A DNA stretch of 64,000 nucleotides from Gracilaria gracilis (Eukaryota; Rhodophyta; Florideophyceae; Gracilariales; Gracilariaceae), in NCBI GenBank assembly GCA_030374805.1, contig JARGSG010000183.1:62001-126000 (forward strand), given 5' to 3'. Positions 54,589 to 64,000 of this stretch are shown here, piece by piece; position 1 is the first letter of the stretch; every line of letters starts with the position of its first letter. The translations under genes were made by a program, and so were the position numbers. The notes under the pieces are model-generated. The model worked only from the letters and a program-made list of their open reading frames with translations, was not told the origin of the DNA and did no database searches.

Positions 54589-56021
54589 TCATAGGTCCTC
54601 CTTCTCCTCGGTCATCACTCCTTCAGTTTCTTGCCCTTGAGTTTCAGATGTGTCAGGAGTCATCAATGGTTCATAATCAGCTATTTCCTGAATAATGCTC
54701 TTATATGCACGAATGCCTTGCATGTAGGTATCGACAGGAAGGTATTCATTGTGCTTATGCAACAAGTTCGGTGACTTGTTTATAGGTGAAAATCCAAAGC
54801 TCGGGATTCCCTTCATTCTCAAATATCTGGCGTCAGTAGCAGCTCTGAAGATGCCATGGTTGAGCTTTTCATCAGCAATTCCCGCATTCCTGAGACCATT
54901 CATAAACGGAGTTGCATACGAATTCTCCCCTGGATCGCGACTTGTTATATGTGAATTGTTCACTTTGATAACCCAATTGATAGTTACGCCAGGACATCGT
55001 TTGTCACCACACGCAACCCACCCTTCAATTTCACTGTCCACTTCACTCGGATCTACGGTTGGTGGAACGCGAATGTCGAATCGAGCCTCAGCAACGGACG
55101 GGATGACGTTCATAGTAAACCCACTTGACATCTTCTCATCAGGATATCCCGACTTTAAGTATGCCACATTAACGCCAATTATGCTTCCCATGTCTACCCC
55201 ATCTCCCAAACGCTGCAGCTGCTGGTCTCTGAATCGGAATATTCTTGAAATGATTTGATTCAGTGTAACAGCAGCCGTGCTTTCTGGAAGATTGGAACCG
55301 TGGCCAGGGCGATCAGTGACATTAATAGCCAGCCACTACGTCTGACGTTCGCCATAGTAACAGTTGAACATACCGTCATCTCTGGGCAGACCTTCATCAA
55401 GAGCGACCCCGAGTTGCAGGCGTGAGAAAAGGGTCACTTTTGACAAGCAGTCCCATACCATCTCTGCCACCTATCTCTTCATCAGGTACAAAAGATATGT
55501 ATATGGTGCGCTTTGGCCGCCAGCCGGTGTGCAAAAGCTCTGAAACAGCTTCTACATACTGCATACCGACACTTTTCATATCCTGTGATCCACGCGCATA
55601 ATCTCGAAGCTGACCATCTCTAAACACAGTACGCGCGTCATACGGAGGCCAATCCCACATTTCTTCCTCAGAAGGCACAACATCGGTATGAGAATTGAGC
55701 AGAAGCGCAGGCAATTGCTTCTTAGTTCCGTCAACGCCGATAAGCAATATAGGCTTTCCGGGCACGAAGCTATGAACCGAAAACGAAGCGTTTGGTAATA
55801 AGGCACTGACGGTTCGATTTAGAAAGTGTTGTGCTTCAAGGTAGGCAGGATTTGGATGATCGGTTCGAATTCGAAGGTATTCTTGAAGACGATTGACTGC
55901 AGGATTTACGATGGTTATGGCGCTTGGCACTTCCAAGGAGATCTTCTCGCGACCGACATAGAGAATCGGGGCTATTAAGAGGGCGAAAAAAAGTGGCGAT
56001 AGAGCGTGCGGACGGCAGCAT
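54589..56021 (-). CDS. aminoacylase-1-like M20 peptidase with one stop and two frame breaks
   Basis: M20 metallopeptidases of the ACY1 type hydrolyse N-acyl amino acids using two zinc ions. Signatures in order: LLLNSHTDVVPSEEEMW (His ligand), YARGSQDMKSVGMQY (bridging Asp), SFVPDEEIGGRDGM (catalytic Glu-Glu), RPGHGSNLPESTAA, ATDARYLRMKGIPSFGFSP and LLHKHNEYL (last His). An ATG at 56021 gives MLPSARSIATFF, and, after a frame change at a run of seven T, ALLIAPILYVGREK, together a signal anchor. A second shift lies near 55405, and TAG at 55335-55337 replaces a residue in ERQTxWLAINV, where the family has Trp. A retroelement ends just upstream of the start. Confidence 0.75.
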
Positions 56022-56091
56022 GACGGGCAGTCGGACAGTTTGGGCGTGATGAAACTGTGGAGTGTGAGAAGAAGGAGAAGGCGGTGGTGGA

Positions 56092-59000
56092 TGATGATGA
56101 TGACTTTATTTAAAGCGTGACGAGGGGGCCTTAACAACGTGTCAGACCGGTGTCGGCAGTAAGCGCCTCTGGTTTACAGCAGCGGCTGTGTATTGGAGAA
56201 CGGTCCGCTCCAAGCGGAGCAGGACAGCATTGTATTCCAACGATGGGTTTGTACCCCGAAGCGTGCTGGTGAACTCGGCGAGCTCACGTACGAAGGCTTT
56301 TCCGTCTTGCCCTACGCCGCCGTGGATGTCAAACCCAAACCGGGAGAGGCGCACATTATTGGCTTGGCATAGTTGTTGGTACTTGGTTCTCTTTGCTTTC
56401 TCGGCTTTTGTGGCGGCGCCGCCTGCTTCTTTGGCAGCTGACACCAAATATGGTGCTGTTTTAGGACTGACAATCGTTACATCAATACCAACTGGAGTCT
56501 TTGAGAGACGTGGATCATCAATGTAGAGATCTAAACGCGATCTTTCGTTTTCGGGCAGCGAGCTTTCCGAAGGGAACTTCCATTCTCTGTACGTTGTAAG
56601 GCACAAAGGCGGTCGCTTCAATACGGTGTATAGCACGTCTCGAAGCGCGTTGTGGCGCCTGGTTGCACCGATGCCTACAGGGCAAACCATGGCGTGATAG
56701 CCGAACTTGTCGAGCTTAGGCACTACTGCATAAGCAGCTTGTGCGCATTGGGGGCAGTTTGTGGTCCCAGAAAACATTGTTTCTCCGAGTCGAAGTTCTA
56801 CCATTGTCTTCCAGATTTCGGGCGTTGTGGTCGGGTTGTAAACCGCATTCACAAAGGATGTGAATGGAAGACAAGCTTCAGTCGTGCTGGTTGAACGAAT
56901 ACGGGCGACCCGTAGTCGCACGCTTCCTGCGGTGGATGTAGCGTTCGGGGCTTGTTTGTCATATATGTGGTTTGTGATGGCCTCACTGTACGTATGCTGG
57001 AAATGAGGGATTGCACCACTGCTTTGTGCTTTGGCAGTGAGGTTACTGAATAGAAATTCGCTTGGCAGCGCGTGCTCAGATTGGACGGCGTTTGCGATTC
57101 TGGACAGTTCCCGCTGGAACGTCGAGGTGGTGTTGAATTTTGAGAGTGCTGTTTGAACTGCGCTTTCAATCACCGACCATGACGCTAAGAATGATGAAAC
57201 ATATGCGGACTCATATACCCAGTCAAGCTTTGGGAGACCGAGGCCTCCTTTGGAAAGAGGAAAACACGCCTGCTCCCATGTCTCTGGGGACAAGGTACGG
57301 TGCAGGGTTTGGAACGCACTTCGCTGTGTCCTGTCAAAAACTTTGACAGCATCACGGGTAATATGCGGCGGTGTCGTTCGTACTGTGTAGATCATCTTGC
57401 ATGTCCCAGCGCAAAATCGGAGAAGGAGGTACGCCATGTGTGGGTCATTGAGTCTTGCCAAGGCTGCATGTAGGCTCTCTTGTTTTTGGAGTCGTTCTTT
57501 TAGCATTTCTGTGGATGATTTGGCATGACCAAGTGGTGAGCCAAGCACCGATATCGAGCGAGAGGAGTTGACGGAGGCCGAAAACCCTGGAATAGTAGGT
57601 TTTGACCACCACCAAGCATGTGTTTTCGTAAGGTTGGGGACGAACCCAATTTTTTCCCCTCGGCGGGACAGGTGGTCCAGGATTGCTGACGCCTGTGTCC
57701 TGGGGACGAGCAGATTGCCATCGTCAGCATAGAACAGGTTCAGCACAGGCTGAAACTCAGTTTGGATTTCGAGAATGAGAGGGTGCAGTGCCAGTGCGAA
57801 CAACAGCGGGCTTAGTGGGTCACCTTGTTGCGTGCCTGTTTGGCTCATGATGACGAATTCACCAAATTTCAAAGGTATCGGCGAGCCGTAACAGTAATGG
57901 ATGTAACGTGCAATGCCAGGGCAGTGTTTTATGACTTCTGTCAAGATGCACTGTCTCTCTATGGCATTAAACGCGTTACGAGCGTCGATGCTGATGACGA
58001 CCAGATCATGCTGTCTCAGTTTGTTTGCTGTAGCACGTAGTATATGCACTACAGCTTCTGTGCCGCATGGCATGCCTACAGCGAATTGGTGAGGTTGCAG
58101 GTACGCGAGGAGATCGGGGTCGTGAGACACAAGAGCTGATAACACTCTTGAAATGAATCGTCTCCAGACCAGCCCGATGGCAAGCGGTCTGAGCTTCGTG
58201 GGGTCTTTCTTCGGGATCCCAATCAGTGTACCGGTTGAGAACCACTGCTCTGAACCCGCTGGTAGCTTACCGGCTATGACGGCGTTGGTGAATTTGTTAG
58301 CTCCGTTATGATAGGGCGGTCTGGGGTTTGGCCTCCCGGGAAGGAGATGAGGTATTTGAGAAACTTTGGACGCATGCCATCTGGGCCAGGTCCAGGCGTT
58401 ACTGCCATGCGGCGAATTACTCGTCGTATGGCATCTTCTTCGACTTTGATTGGTGTTGGTAGGTTGGTTGCCTGTGTGGGTCTGACAGGAATCGCTGGTT
58501 CGGGATGGAGGGCTGCGAGTGCTGCACGGGCGTGTTGTGAAGGGGGGACGGGTGGAGTGTTTGAACAAAGGATACTGGTCGCCTTCGTGTACTCTCCAGC
58601 CATGAAGGCTTTTCGACAACGGCGTAAGTGTGGGTCGCGTTCCTGGCGCGGTGGAGTTGGTTGTCGCATGTGGGCGATGAGAGCCTCATCACGGAGGGCA
58701 TTCCATTCACCGCGGAGTGCCATGGTTATGCGACGTTTTATGCAACGGTGTAGAGATGGCGTATTTCTGTTACGGGGTTCTCTCTTGCCATTCTTACGGA
58801 GCACAAGCTTTGGGGTGGCGATTATACGGTGCAGGCAATGCTGTTGGAGCACCAGTGAATGTGCGACGTTGAAATTGTGCAACAGGTGAAAGTATAGATC
58901 GATGAAGTCGCGCACGAGGGTGCGTGGAACGTACTCTATGGTCGGAATTTTGTAGCTAAGGATGAGGTCGGGGCTGGGGCAGTCACCCACCGTAGGAGGC

Positions 59001-59460
59001 AGGGTCATGGTTGGCGATGGGATGAATGGTTCGGCTGGAGGCTTCTACTCAAGCGGAACGTCGTTCTCGCCTGCCCAGTCTTCCGTACCTGGGAGATTTG
59101 CGTTGTGCGCTGGAGCTAAAGCATCGAATCGATTGTTTGACGTTGGTGCTGGTGCGGTGGCCGGTTCCATAGCGACATCAGAGTCTGGGATCTGTGCACT
59201 AGGTTCAGGTGGCTGCGCATCGACTACCTTGCGGCGGAGAGCAGGCGAGCCATTCACGATCGCGCGCTGGGGTTGGGGCGGATTCGGTCCCGAATTGCGA
59301 GGGGCGGATTGCTGTGAGAGCAGTGTCTGGTCGGGGGCTGTGCGGCGACGTATAGATGATGGTGGTGGATCGCTTGAGCTTTCCTTCGTTGTGGCTGCAA
59401 GGCATATCTACCCAAGTAACGACACGGCGCGCAAAACAAAAGTTTGAAATGTATATCCTA
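56092..59460 (-). mobile_element. non-LTR-type retroelement with C-terminal endonuclease-like domain
   Basis: A minus-strand unit. After the reverse-transcriptase stop there are about 35 bp, then AATAAAG and a short repeated CATCATCATCATC tail, typical of a non-LTR 3' end, abutting the 5' end of the aminoacylase gene. The 5' boundary is uncertain: coding-like sequence reaches at least 59257, and a MULE-like terminal motif sits at 59466. Target duplications were not found. Confidence 0.6.
56142..59257 (-). pseudogene. reverse transcriptase with zinc-knuckle and restriction-like endonuclease tail
   Basis: N-terminal Pro/Ala-rich segment from 59257, TAG at 59045-59047 in frame, then PGPGPDGMRPKFLKYL. 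After a frame change near 58310 comes a clean 700-codon stretch. Reverse transcriptase motifs: GIPKKDPTKLRPLAIG, VVISIDARNAFNAIER, GTQQGDPLSPLLFALAL and FYADDGNLLV (catalytic YADD). The C-terminal part has CPQC...YHAMVC...RRHNALRD, a CCHC-like zinc motif, and SRLDLYIDD...GIDVTIVSP, resembling the PD-(D/E)XK endonuclease of early-branching non-LTR elements. One stop and one shift suggest a recently inactivated copy. Confidence 0.8.
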
Positions 59461-59463
59461 CGG

Positions 59464-59560
59464 CCGGCGGAGAATCTACGCACTGTACAGAATGTAGATT
59501 TTTTGCCCTAGATCCTCCTGTTCTATGAAACGAAATTCGGAGGATCCTCTCCTTCTTACA
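59464..59560. repeat. MULE-like terminal motif, second occurrence
   Basis: CGGCGGAGAATCTACGCACT at 59464 matches the MULE end at 4932 over about 18 bp, and is followed by TAGATCCTCCTG and AGGATCCTCTCC, variants of the GATCCTCTC motifs inside the MULE repeat. It may be one end of a related, degraded element. Confidence 0.5.
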
Positions 59561-59579
59561 CCCCCCTCTCCAGGCCCTC

Positions 59580-60632
59580 CACTAGTGTCTATCGGACCAG
59601 CGCGTTGACCTCATATGAGGTCAAAATGACCTCATGAGGTCAGCACAGATAGTGAGAAAAATGTAAAAAATTAGATAAAGATTTGCACATAATTCAGCGA
59701 TTCATTAGAAAACAACTACAATTATGCAATCAAACTAGTTTCATAACCCCAAATAACCATTTGAAGCGAACCAATTCCAAGCAATAAGTGCTTTAGTAGT
59801 CATCTGATTGCATGTAGAATTACTATTTAGGTTTAAACGCCCAAAAATTCTACATATAACTTAAAAAATGCTTATAATGCTTCAAACGTACTTAATGTTT
59901 TTGTTGCTATAGTTCTTGACGATCAGCTAGTATTGAGATAACGCAACTTTTTAATATTATATGAGCCAAACGTATGTGTGCAAGAGATATATAAGCATTC
60001 TGACTGCTTTTAAACAAATTTAACATACTGGCCTACGCAGAGAACATTAACTCTTTATAGTACATTTCGTCACATGAAGTCGTAAAGTCGTACCATTCTC
60101 AGGTTCGTTTTTGTTTCATTTCGCATCATTGCACCTAAAACAGCCTCAAAAACAGTTTTGTAACGTGGTAGTTTCACACGTCTGCGAAAATGATGTCCAT
60201 AGCTTTCAAGATAGAATTTCCATTAAATTTGAGAAGCCCGGCATTTCAAAGTTGTGGAAGAACTATTGTAAATTATACCAGGCCCTTAATACCCTTTATT
60301 CTGAGAGCAATTTAAAACAGGTTGAATATATGTTGTCGAGGTTTTCTGGTTTACTTTAGGAAGAAGGATAAAAAAACTTCTTTTCGTTGAAGAAGTTAAA
60401 ATTTGATTAAATTTTCTAATGTAGCAAATATATCTTTTCCCCAATTACTACTCAGCGTCGTTCTTTGTACTAGATGTTGTACTCCGCCATAAATGTGATG
60501 CCGAATGCGGTTCTAGAGAAGTGGTTTAGAGACTCTGAACTGGTTTACATCAATTTTTATAAAGTGTTATATTCTGACCTCATATGAGGTCAATTGACCT
60601 CATATGAGGTCAGTTGTCAAATAGACACTAGC
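59580..60632. mobile_element. AT-rich element with paired 18-bp palindromes at each end
   Basis: Outer inverted ends are CTAGTGTCTAT (59582-59592) and ATAGACACTAG (60621-60631). Just inside each end are two tandem copies of the palindrome TGACCTCATATGAGGTCA: 59606-59623 and 59627-59642 (the latter lacks one AT) on the left, 60575-60592 and 60595-60612 on the right. The about 930 bp between are AT rich, with only an 82-codon frame (60111-60359). This looks like a non-autonomous DNA transposon whose ends carry a dimer-binding palindrome. Confidence 0.75.
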
Positions 60633-60772
60633 ACTTCCTCCGTGCCAAGTCATTAGACTTTCCGTTTCTGGCCTCTTGATTGGTCAGCGCCCTCCCGCGT
60701 CACGTTTTTGAGCTCGCCAGGCGTGGCATAACCCAGTTCAAAAAAAGCGCGCACCTTGCACAAACCCTCTTG

Positions 60773-60829
60773 CCCATTCACGCTTGCTCCACCTATTCAC
60801 GCTTGTTCCACCCATTCACGCTTGCTCCA
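60773..60829. repeat. 19-bp tandem repeat, three units
   Basis: Three copies of CCATTCACGCTTGCTCCAC with small changes, overlapping the start of the 53-bp repeat. Confidence 0.8.
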
Positions 60830-61033
60830 CGCACCCAGCCTGCCAGTTTTTTGTCGCTCGAATCAAACTTTTTTCCGCTCCGCGCACCCCGCCCGCCAGT
60901 TCTTTATCGCTCTCTTCGGCCTTTTTTCCGCTCCACGCACCCAGCCTGCCAGTTCTCTATTGCTCTCTTCGGCCTTCTTTCCGCTCCACGCACCCAGCCT
61001 GCCAGTTCTCTATCGCTCTTTTCGGCCTTCTTT
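60822..61033. repeat. 53-bp pyrimidine-rich tandem repeat, four units
   Basis: Units start at about 60822, 60875, 60928 and 60981 with CCGCTCCACGCACCCAGCCT. Since 53 is not a multiple of 3, all three plus frames stay open by composition, giving spurious overlapping ORFs. The surrounding 60640-61330 stretch is CT rich and shows no gene; a short ATG frame at 61337 followed by GTATGT could be a first exon. Confidence 0.75.
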
Positions 61034-61417
61034 GCACCCGTCTTGGGCCCCGCAGTCTTTCGTGCCAGTCCCGTTGCTCTTTTTTGTTGCTTGTGGCTGC
61101 CCTATCTTCTCCTTGCTGGTCAATGAAGTTATCTCCTCGCCGCTGGTGCCTGCCGTTCCGTCTTATCTTTATTGCCTGCCGTTATCTTCTACCTTCTGTT
61201 CCGGCTTACGAATCATCCGTGTCGCTCTTGTCTGCGGGTCCTCTTCTTTTCCGCTGTCTGTTGCCATTTTGTCTGTCTCTGGTTCCTCTTGCACCGAATT
61301 GCAAAGAAGGAAACCCTACCAGAATTCGATTGCAGGATGTCGCGAAATGAAGAAGGTATGTTTTCTCACTGTTATGCATTGTAATGTTTTACTTAACTCA
61401 TGATTACTAAGATTTAT

Positions 61418-61711
61418 TTAACTTCCCCTACTGAACGCCCCATACTGGTTGTCTGGGTGATCAACGACAGATAAAGCTCTGGTAATGGCCTCGGTTGGAG
61501 TCGTTATTGGAGTATCTGAGGCCGGTGGAAGAGGACTTCTCACATTTTGTAGTGCAACGCCCTCGTGAGGGGATTCTGTGGGGACTTGTTCATAATTCCG
61601 GTGAACCGGGTAGCTACCTATATGAATAGGGTGGCGACCACTAGAGTGGGTAAGTCCGTGTGACACGTGGAGTGCAGGAGGTTGGCCACATACACGTGGA
61701 GGTTGTGCCAC
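61418..61711 (-). pseudogene. C-terminal tail of a second MULE protein
   Basis: The end of this 97-codon frame, TEAITRALSVVDHPDNQYG, matches the C-terminus of the MULE transposase at 9975-10040 (AINRALAVVDHPDNQYN). Everything upstream of the tail is unrelated or lost, so this is a remnant of a related element or a shared accessory tail. Confidence 0.6.
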
Positions 61712-61980
61712 ACAAGGTGGGTAATTACCACTGCATGTGGGTCAATTTAGTTAGTTTATTTATTTCCCTTTGGGGAGAGCGCCACTACTTAGTGCGCCGG
61801 CGACCCTGCCGTCGCACCCAGTAAACCTCCCCCAACCAGGGTTTTGGCTCTAGACGTCACGCCTACGAGCGCCTCTATCTCCATCAGGAGGAAGGCTCCG
61901 TAGCATACGGTGGTCTAACCACCCTGCGTTCTCTAAAGGAACCCAGTTTGGGAGTATTCTACCAACCGCTGTCGCGTTTC

Positions 61981-61992
61981 GCCCTTATATAA
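61981..61992 (+). promoter_or_regulatory. TATA box of the retroelement leader
   Basis: CCCTTATATAAG lies about 450 bp before the gag ATG, in a region otherwise CT rich. Confidence 0.45.
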
Positions 61993-62442
61993 GTTGTTCC
62001 CCGGCTTTGCCGTTTTCCTTAGTCACTCTCGTGACTTCTCCGTCTTTTCCCCTTTCTTTTCGGGTTGTTCTCCGCGACCCGCGGCTTGTGCTGGCACTCG
62101 GCCACGCTTGCCACCTCTGTGGAAACACCGCCTCATTTGAGGATACACACACACCGTTTACACGGATCCAACCTTCAGGTTTACCTTCCTGCGTCTGGCG
62201 TGAAGGGTGGCCTCGGCCTTACAAACCGACTCTGTCGTGTCATCCCCTGGAAGGGTTCTGCTTGCTGTGCTACCTCGTGTGAGGGAGATCCCTAACGTCT
62301 TCGTGGTTCTTTCCCCTTTGGGGCATAGCACTACAAACTGGTCTCCCGACCTAGAAGGTTTTTGTTTGTGCTGTTCCTCTTTTGAGGTGATTTCCACTTG
62401 TTCCGGAAGATTCCGTTGTTTCCCGTCGAACGGTTTTTACCG

Positions 62443-63686
62443 ATGTCTCGAAAGCCATCTGGGGCGGAGCCGGCAGTTACCCGCAGCCGCTCCCACAACG
62501 GTGGGGATGTTCCCGATGATCGGGTGATTTCCAAGATCCCGATTCGGGCTGGTTCAACCCTCGCCGCGAGGGTTTCCTCTCGAGCATCGAGTCAAAACCG
62601 GGAACCCCGGGACCTTCCATTGCCTCCGTTGGCCACTTCCCGACCCGCCGCTGGGCCTGCTCCAGTCGCCGCTGGTGCCCCTCTGGCATCCCAGCCGACT
62701 ACCGCTGGTGCGGGATCCCTGCCTCGTCGTGAGGTTGCCGCCAACACCCCCCAGGGGACTTCCCTGGAGGACCAGGTGCGCACTTTGCGTGCCGCCCATA
62801 ATGCCCTGGTAGGGGAATTTCGAACCCTCCGTGAGGTGGTCGAGAGTACCCCTGCAAGGGATGTTGCTGAAGACCTCCGCGTCCTGCGGTCTGATGTCAA
62901 CACGGTGTTGGAGTGTTTGGGGTCCCCCCCTGCCTTCGTAGAAGGGATTGAGGAGCGATTCATTCGCGTCCGTGCCCGTCTTGAGACGTTGGAACAAACC
63001 ATAATTATGGATAATAACTCTTCGGACGATCCGGTTGGTGCTGTGTCACAACGCGACCAGCGCGCTGGAAAAGGCAAAGGCCGCCGTAGGCGGAATTCCA
63101 AACGCAACAACGATCATTTAGATACACCGACTTCGTCGGATTCCAACCCGAGTGACTCGGATGGGTCTACATCTACGGACTCCGAGTCGGAGGATGGTCG
63201 CCGTGGGCGCTCTTCCCGCTCAAAGCGGTCGTCTGCCACCCAGGGCGTGATTCGTTCCCGTACAAAGGGTAGAAGACACTCCGGACTCCGGGAATTGAAG
63301 CCTACGAATAGGATTATCGCAAGCTACTTTCATACCGATACTATCGGTTGGAAGACTCCTCTTTGGAGCGTACAGCCCGTGGGACGGGAAGAGTGAAAGA
63401 TTGCATCAAGCGAATGCAGCTTTCACTCCGTAACCAGACATTTTCTGGAGAGGATCCAATTCTGGTGTTGGATTTCCTCGCCCGCTTTGTCGCGGAAGCC
63501 GATATACTCGAAATGAACGAAGGACAAGCCTACGTGGCGCTGCCGTACTTTTTACGGGGGGTGGCCGAAGACCAGTATCACTCTGTAAGAGGTTCTACTA
63601 GGGCCTCCGAAGGAGGAGTGACGTGCTGGCCTGAAGCCGTCCAATACATTATAAGAAAGTTTTCGAGAAAGAGGAGTGCAATTTGA
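62443..63686 (+). pseudogene. Gag-like capsid protein, frameshifted
   Basis: ATG 62443 opens a basic, Pro/Ala-rich N-terminus, then a coiled-coil stretch (LEDQVRTLRAAHNALVGEF), and a Ser/Asp/Arg-rich linker. Near 63340 the frame steps by one base, after which FSGEDPILVLDFLARFVAEA and AYVALPYFLRGVAEDQY match the retrotransposon Gag capsid fold. It stops at 63686 without a zinc knuckle. A Gag of the Ty3/Gypsy kind is likely. Confidence 0.6.
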
Positions 63687-64000
63687 GGGTGGGTGGCACT
63701 TGTGGAGGATACGTGGATGCCAAACGGACTTCATATTGAGTGCGCGCAATCTGCGTTTGCAGCATAATTTCGTGGTGTCCAATTGGAGGACGCTTGCTAA
63801 GCGGATTGAACGCATATGGAGTGCAAACGATACATATGGCACTCCTTCTGCGCCCACATTGTTCGTAGTCTGCCCCCCGCGATGTCCAAATGCACTCCAT
63901 GCGCACTCACAATAATGAAATAAACTATTAAAGAAACTAATCTGCCCTGACAAGGGTGTCCATTTGGAGCGCGAACGGCGTATAGATCGAGTGCAGGTGG
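63687..64000. other. end of window, nothing recognised
   Basis: GGAGTGCAA and related GAGTGCA motifs recur in both orientations (63825-63910), hinting at another insertion after the gag fragment. No gene seen. Confidence 0.3.

Larger units (their letters stand above)
61740..63686 (+). mobile_element. LTR-type retroelement, 5' part
   Basis: A leader with a TATA box (CCCTTATATAAG, 61981-61992) precedes a gag-like gene at 62443. The next similarity expected, protease/reverse transcriptase, is absent, since coding homology stops at 63686. CCCTTTGGGG occurs at 61768-61777 and 62309-62318. I could not delimit a long terminal repeat within the window. Confidence 0.5.

Noticed and set aside
1755-55337. 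Reassignment of TAA/TAG to glutamine, as in some ciliates and green algae
   Set aside because: Several genes end properly in TAA or TAG (L2, MutS2, recombinase), and long frames such as UGGT and DnaE contain no internal TAA/TAG despite many Gln codons. The isolated in-frame stops are better explained as lesions or errors.
60680-61403. Three overlapping plus-strand frames of 150-215 codons
   Set aside because: They are by-products of the 53-bp pyrimidine-rich tandem repeat, which is open in all three frames, and have no domain similarity.
1-64000. tRNA or rRNA genes
   Set aside because: I saw no cloverleaf-consistent GGTTCRANYCC blocks with matching acceptor stems and no conserved rRNA cores; a covariance search would be needed to exclude a tRNA.

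Overview
The window reads as nuclear DNA of a photosynthetic eukaryote, most likely a red alga (inference). It has spliceosomal genes (LSM6, UDP-glucose:glycoprotein glucosyltransferase, a MYB-SHAQKYF factor) and short GT-AG introns of about 60-110 bp. It also has bacterial-type genes with N-terminal extensions that look like organelle targeting peptides: DNA polymerase III alpha of cyanobacterial type, NAD+-dependent DNA ligase, MutS2 and ribosomal protein L2. Compact gene islands, often head-to-head pairs with short shared promoters, alternate with regions full of transposons, repeats and broken genes. No rRNA, tRNA or CRISPR array was recognised.

Layout. 1-3.8 kb: a TilS-like gene and a DUF676 esterase in divergent orientation, then Sel1 debris and a small predicted secreted protein. 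3.9-11.3 kb: a WD-repeat pseudogene split by a complete 6.15-kb Mutator-like element (MULE) with about 240-290-bp terminal inverted repeats and a perfect 9-bp target duplication; it carries Ulp1 protease, transposase and SWIM modules. 11.3-14.3 kb: AT-rich non-autonomous elements and a free-standing Ulp1/C48 protease gene. 14.5-20.4 kb: a gene graveyard with a decayed carotenoid oxygenase, a 158-bp tandem repeat, and 3'-end fragments of panB, AGM1/PGM3 and PNKP plus a Vps33-like piece. 20.5-26.9 kb: MYB gene, UGGT and a small membrane protein. 26.9-42.0 kb: two inverted copies of an element ending in a long palindrome bracket a WD40 remnant, ligA, dnaE, LSM6, mutS2 and rpl2. 42.7-45.1 kb: a tyrosine-recombinase (Crypton-like) gene. 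46-56 kb: decayed or interrupted chrA, PEBP, coiled-coil, trmL and aminoacylase-1 genes. 56-64 kb: a reverse-transcriptase element, an AT-rich palindrome-ended element, tandem repeats, a MULE protein tail and a gag-bearing LTR-type retroelement.

The most notable point is the clustering, within 12.3 kb, of three bacterial DNA-maintenance genes (ligA, dnaE, mutS2). Each can be read from an ATG followed closely by a similar TF-x-(A/C)-PL motif, resembling the phenylalanine-centred transit peptides of red-algal-type plastids. Together they suggest a nuclear-encoded organelle DNA replication/repair set. A second theme is that many conserved genes are interrupted by just one or two in-frame nonsense codons or homopolymer frameshifts, so recent pseudogenes, readthrough and consensus errors need to be told apart.
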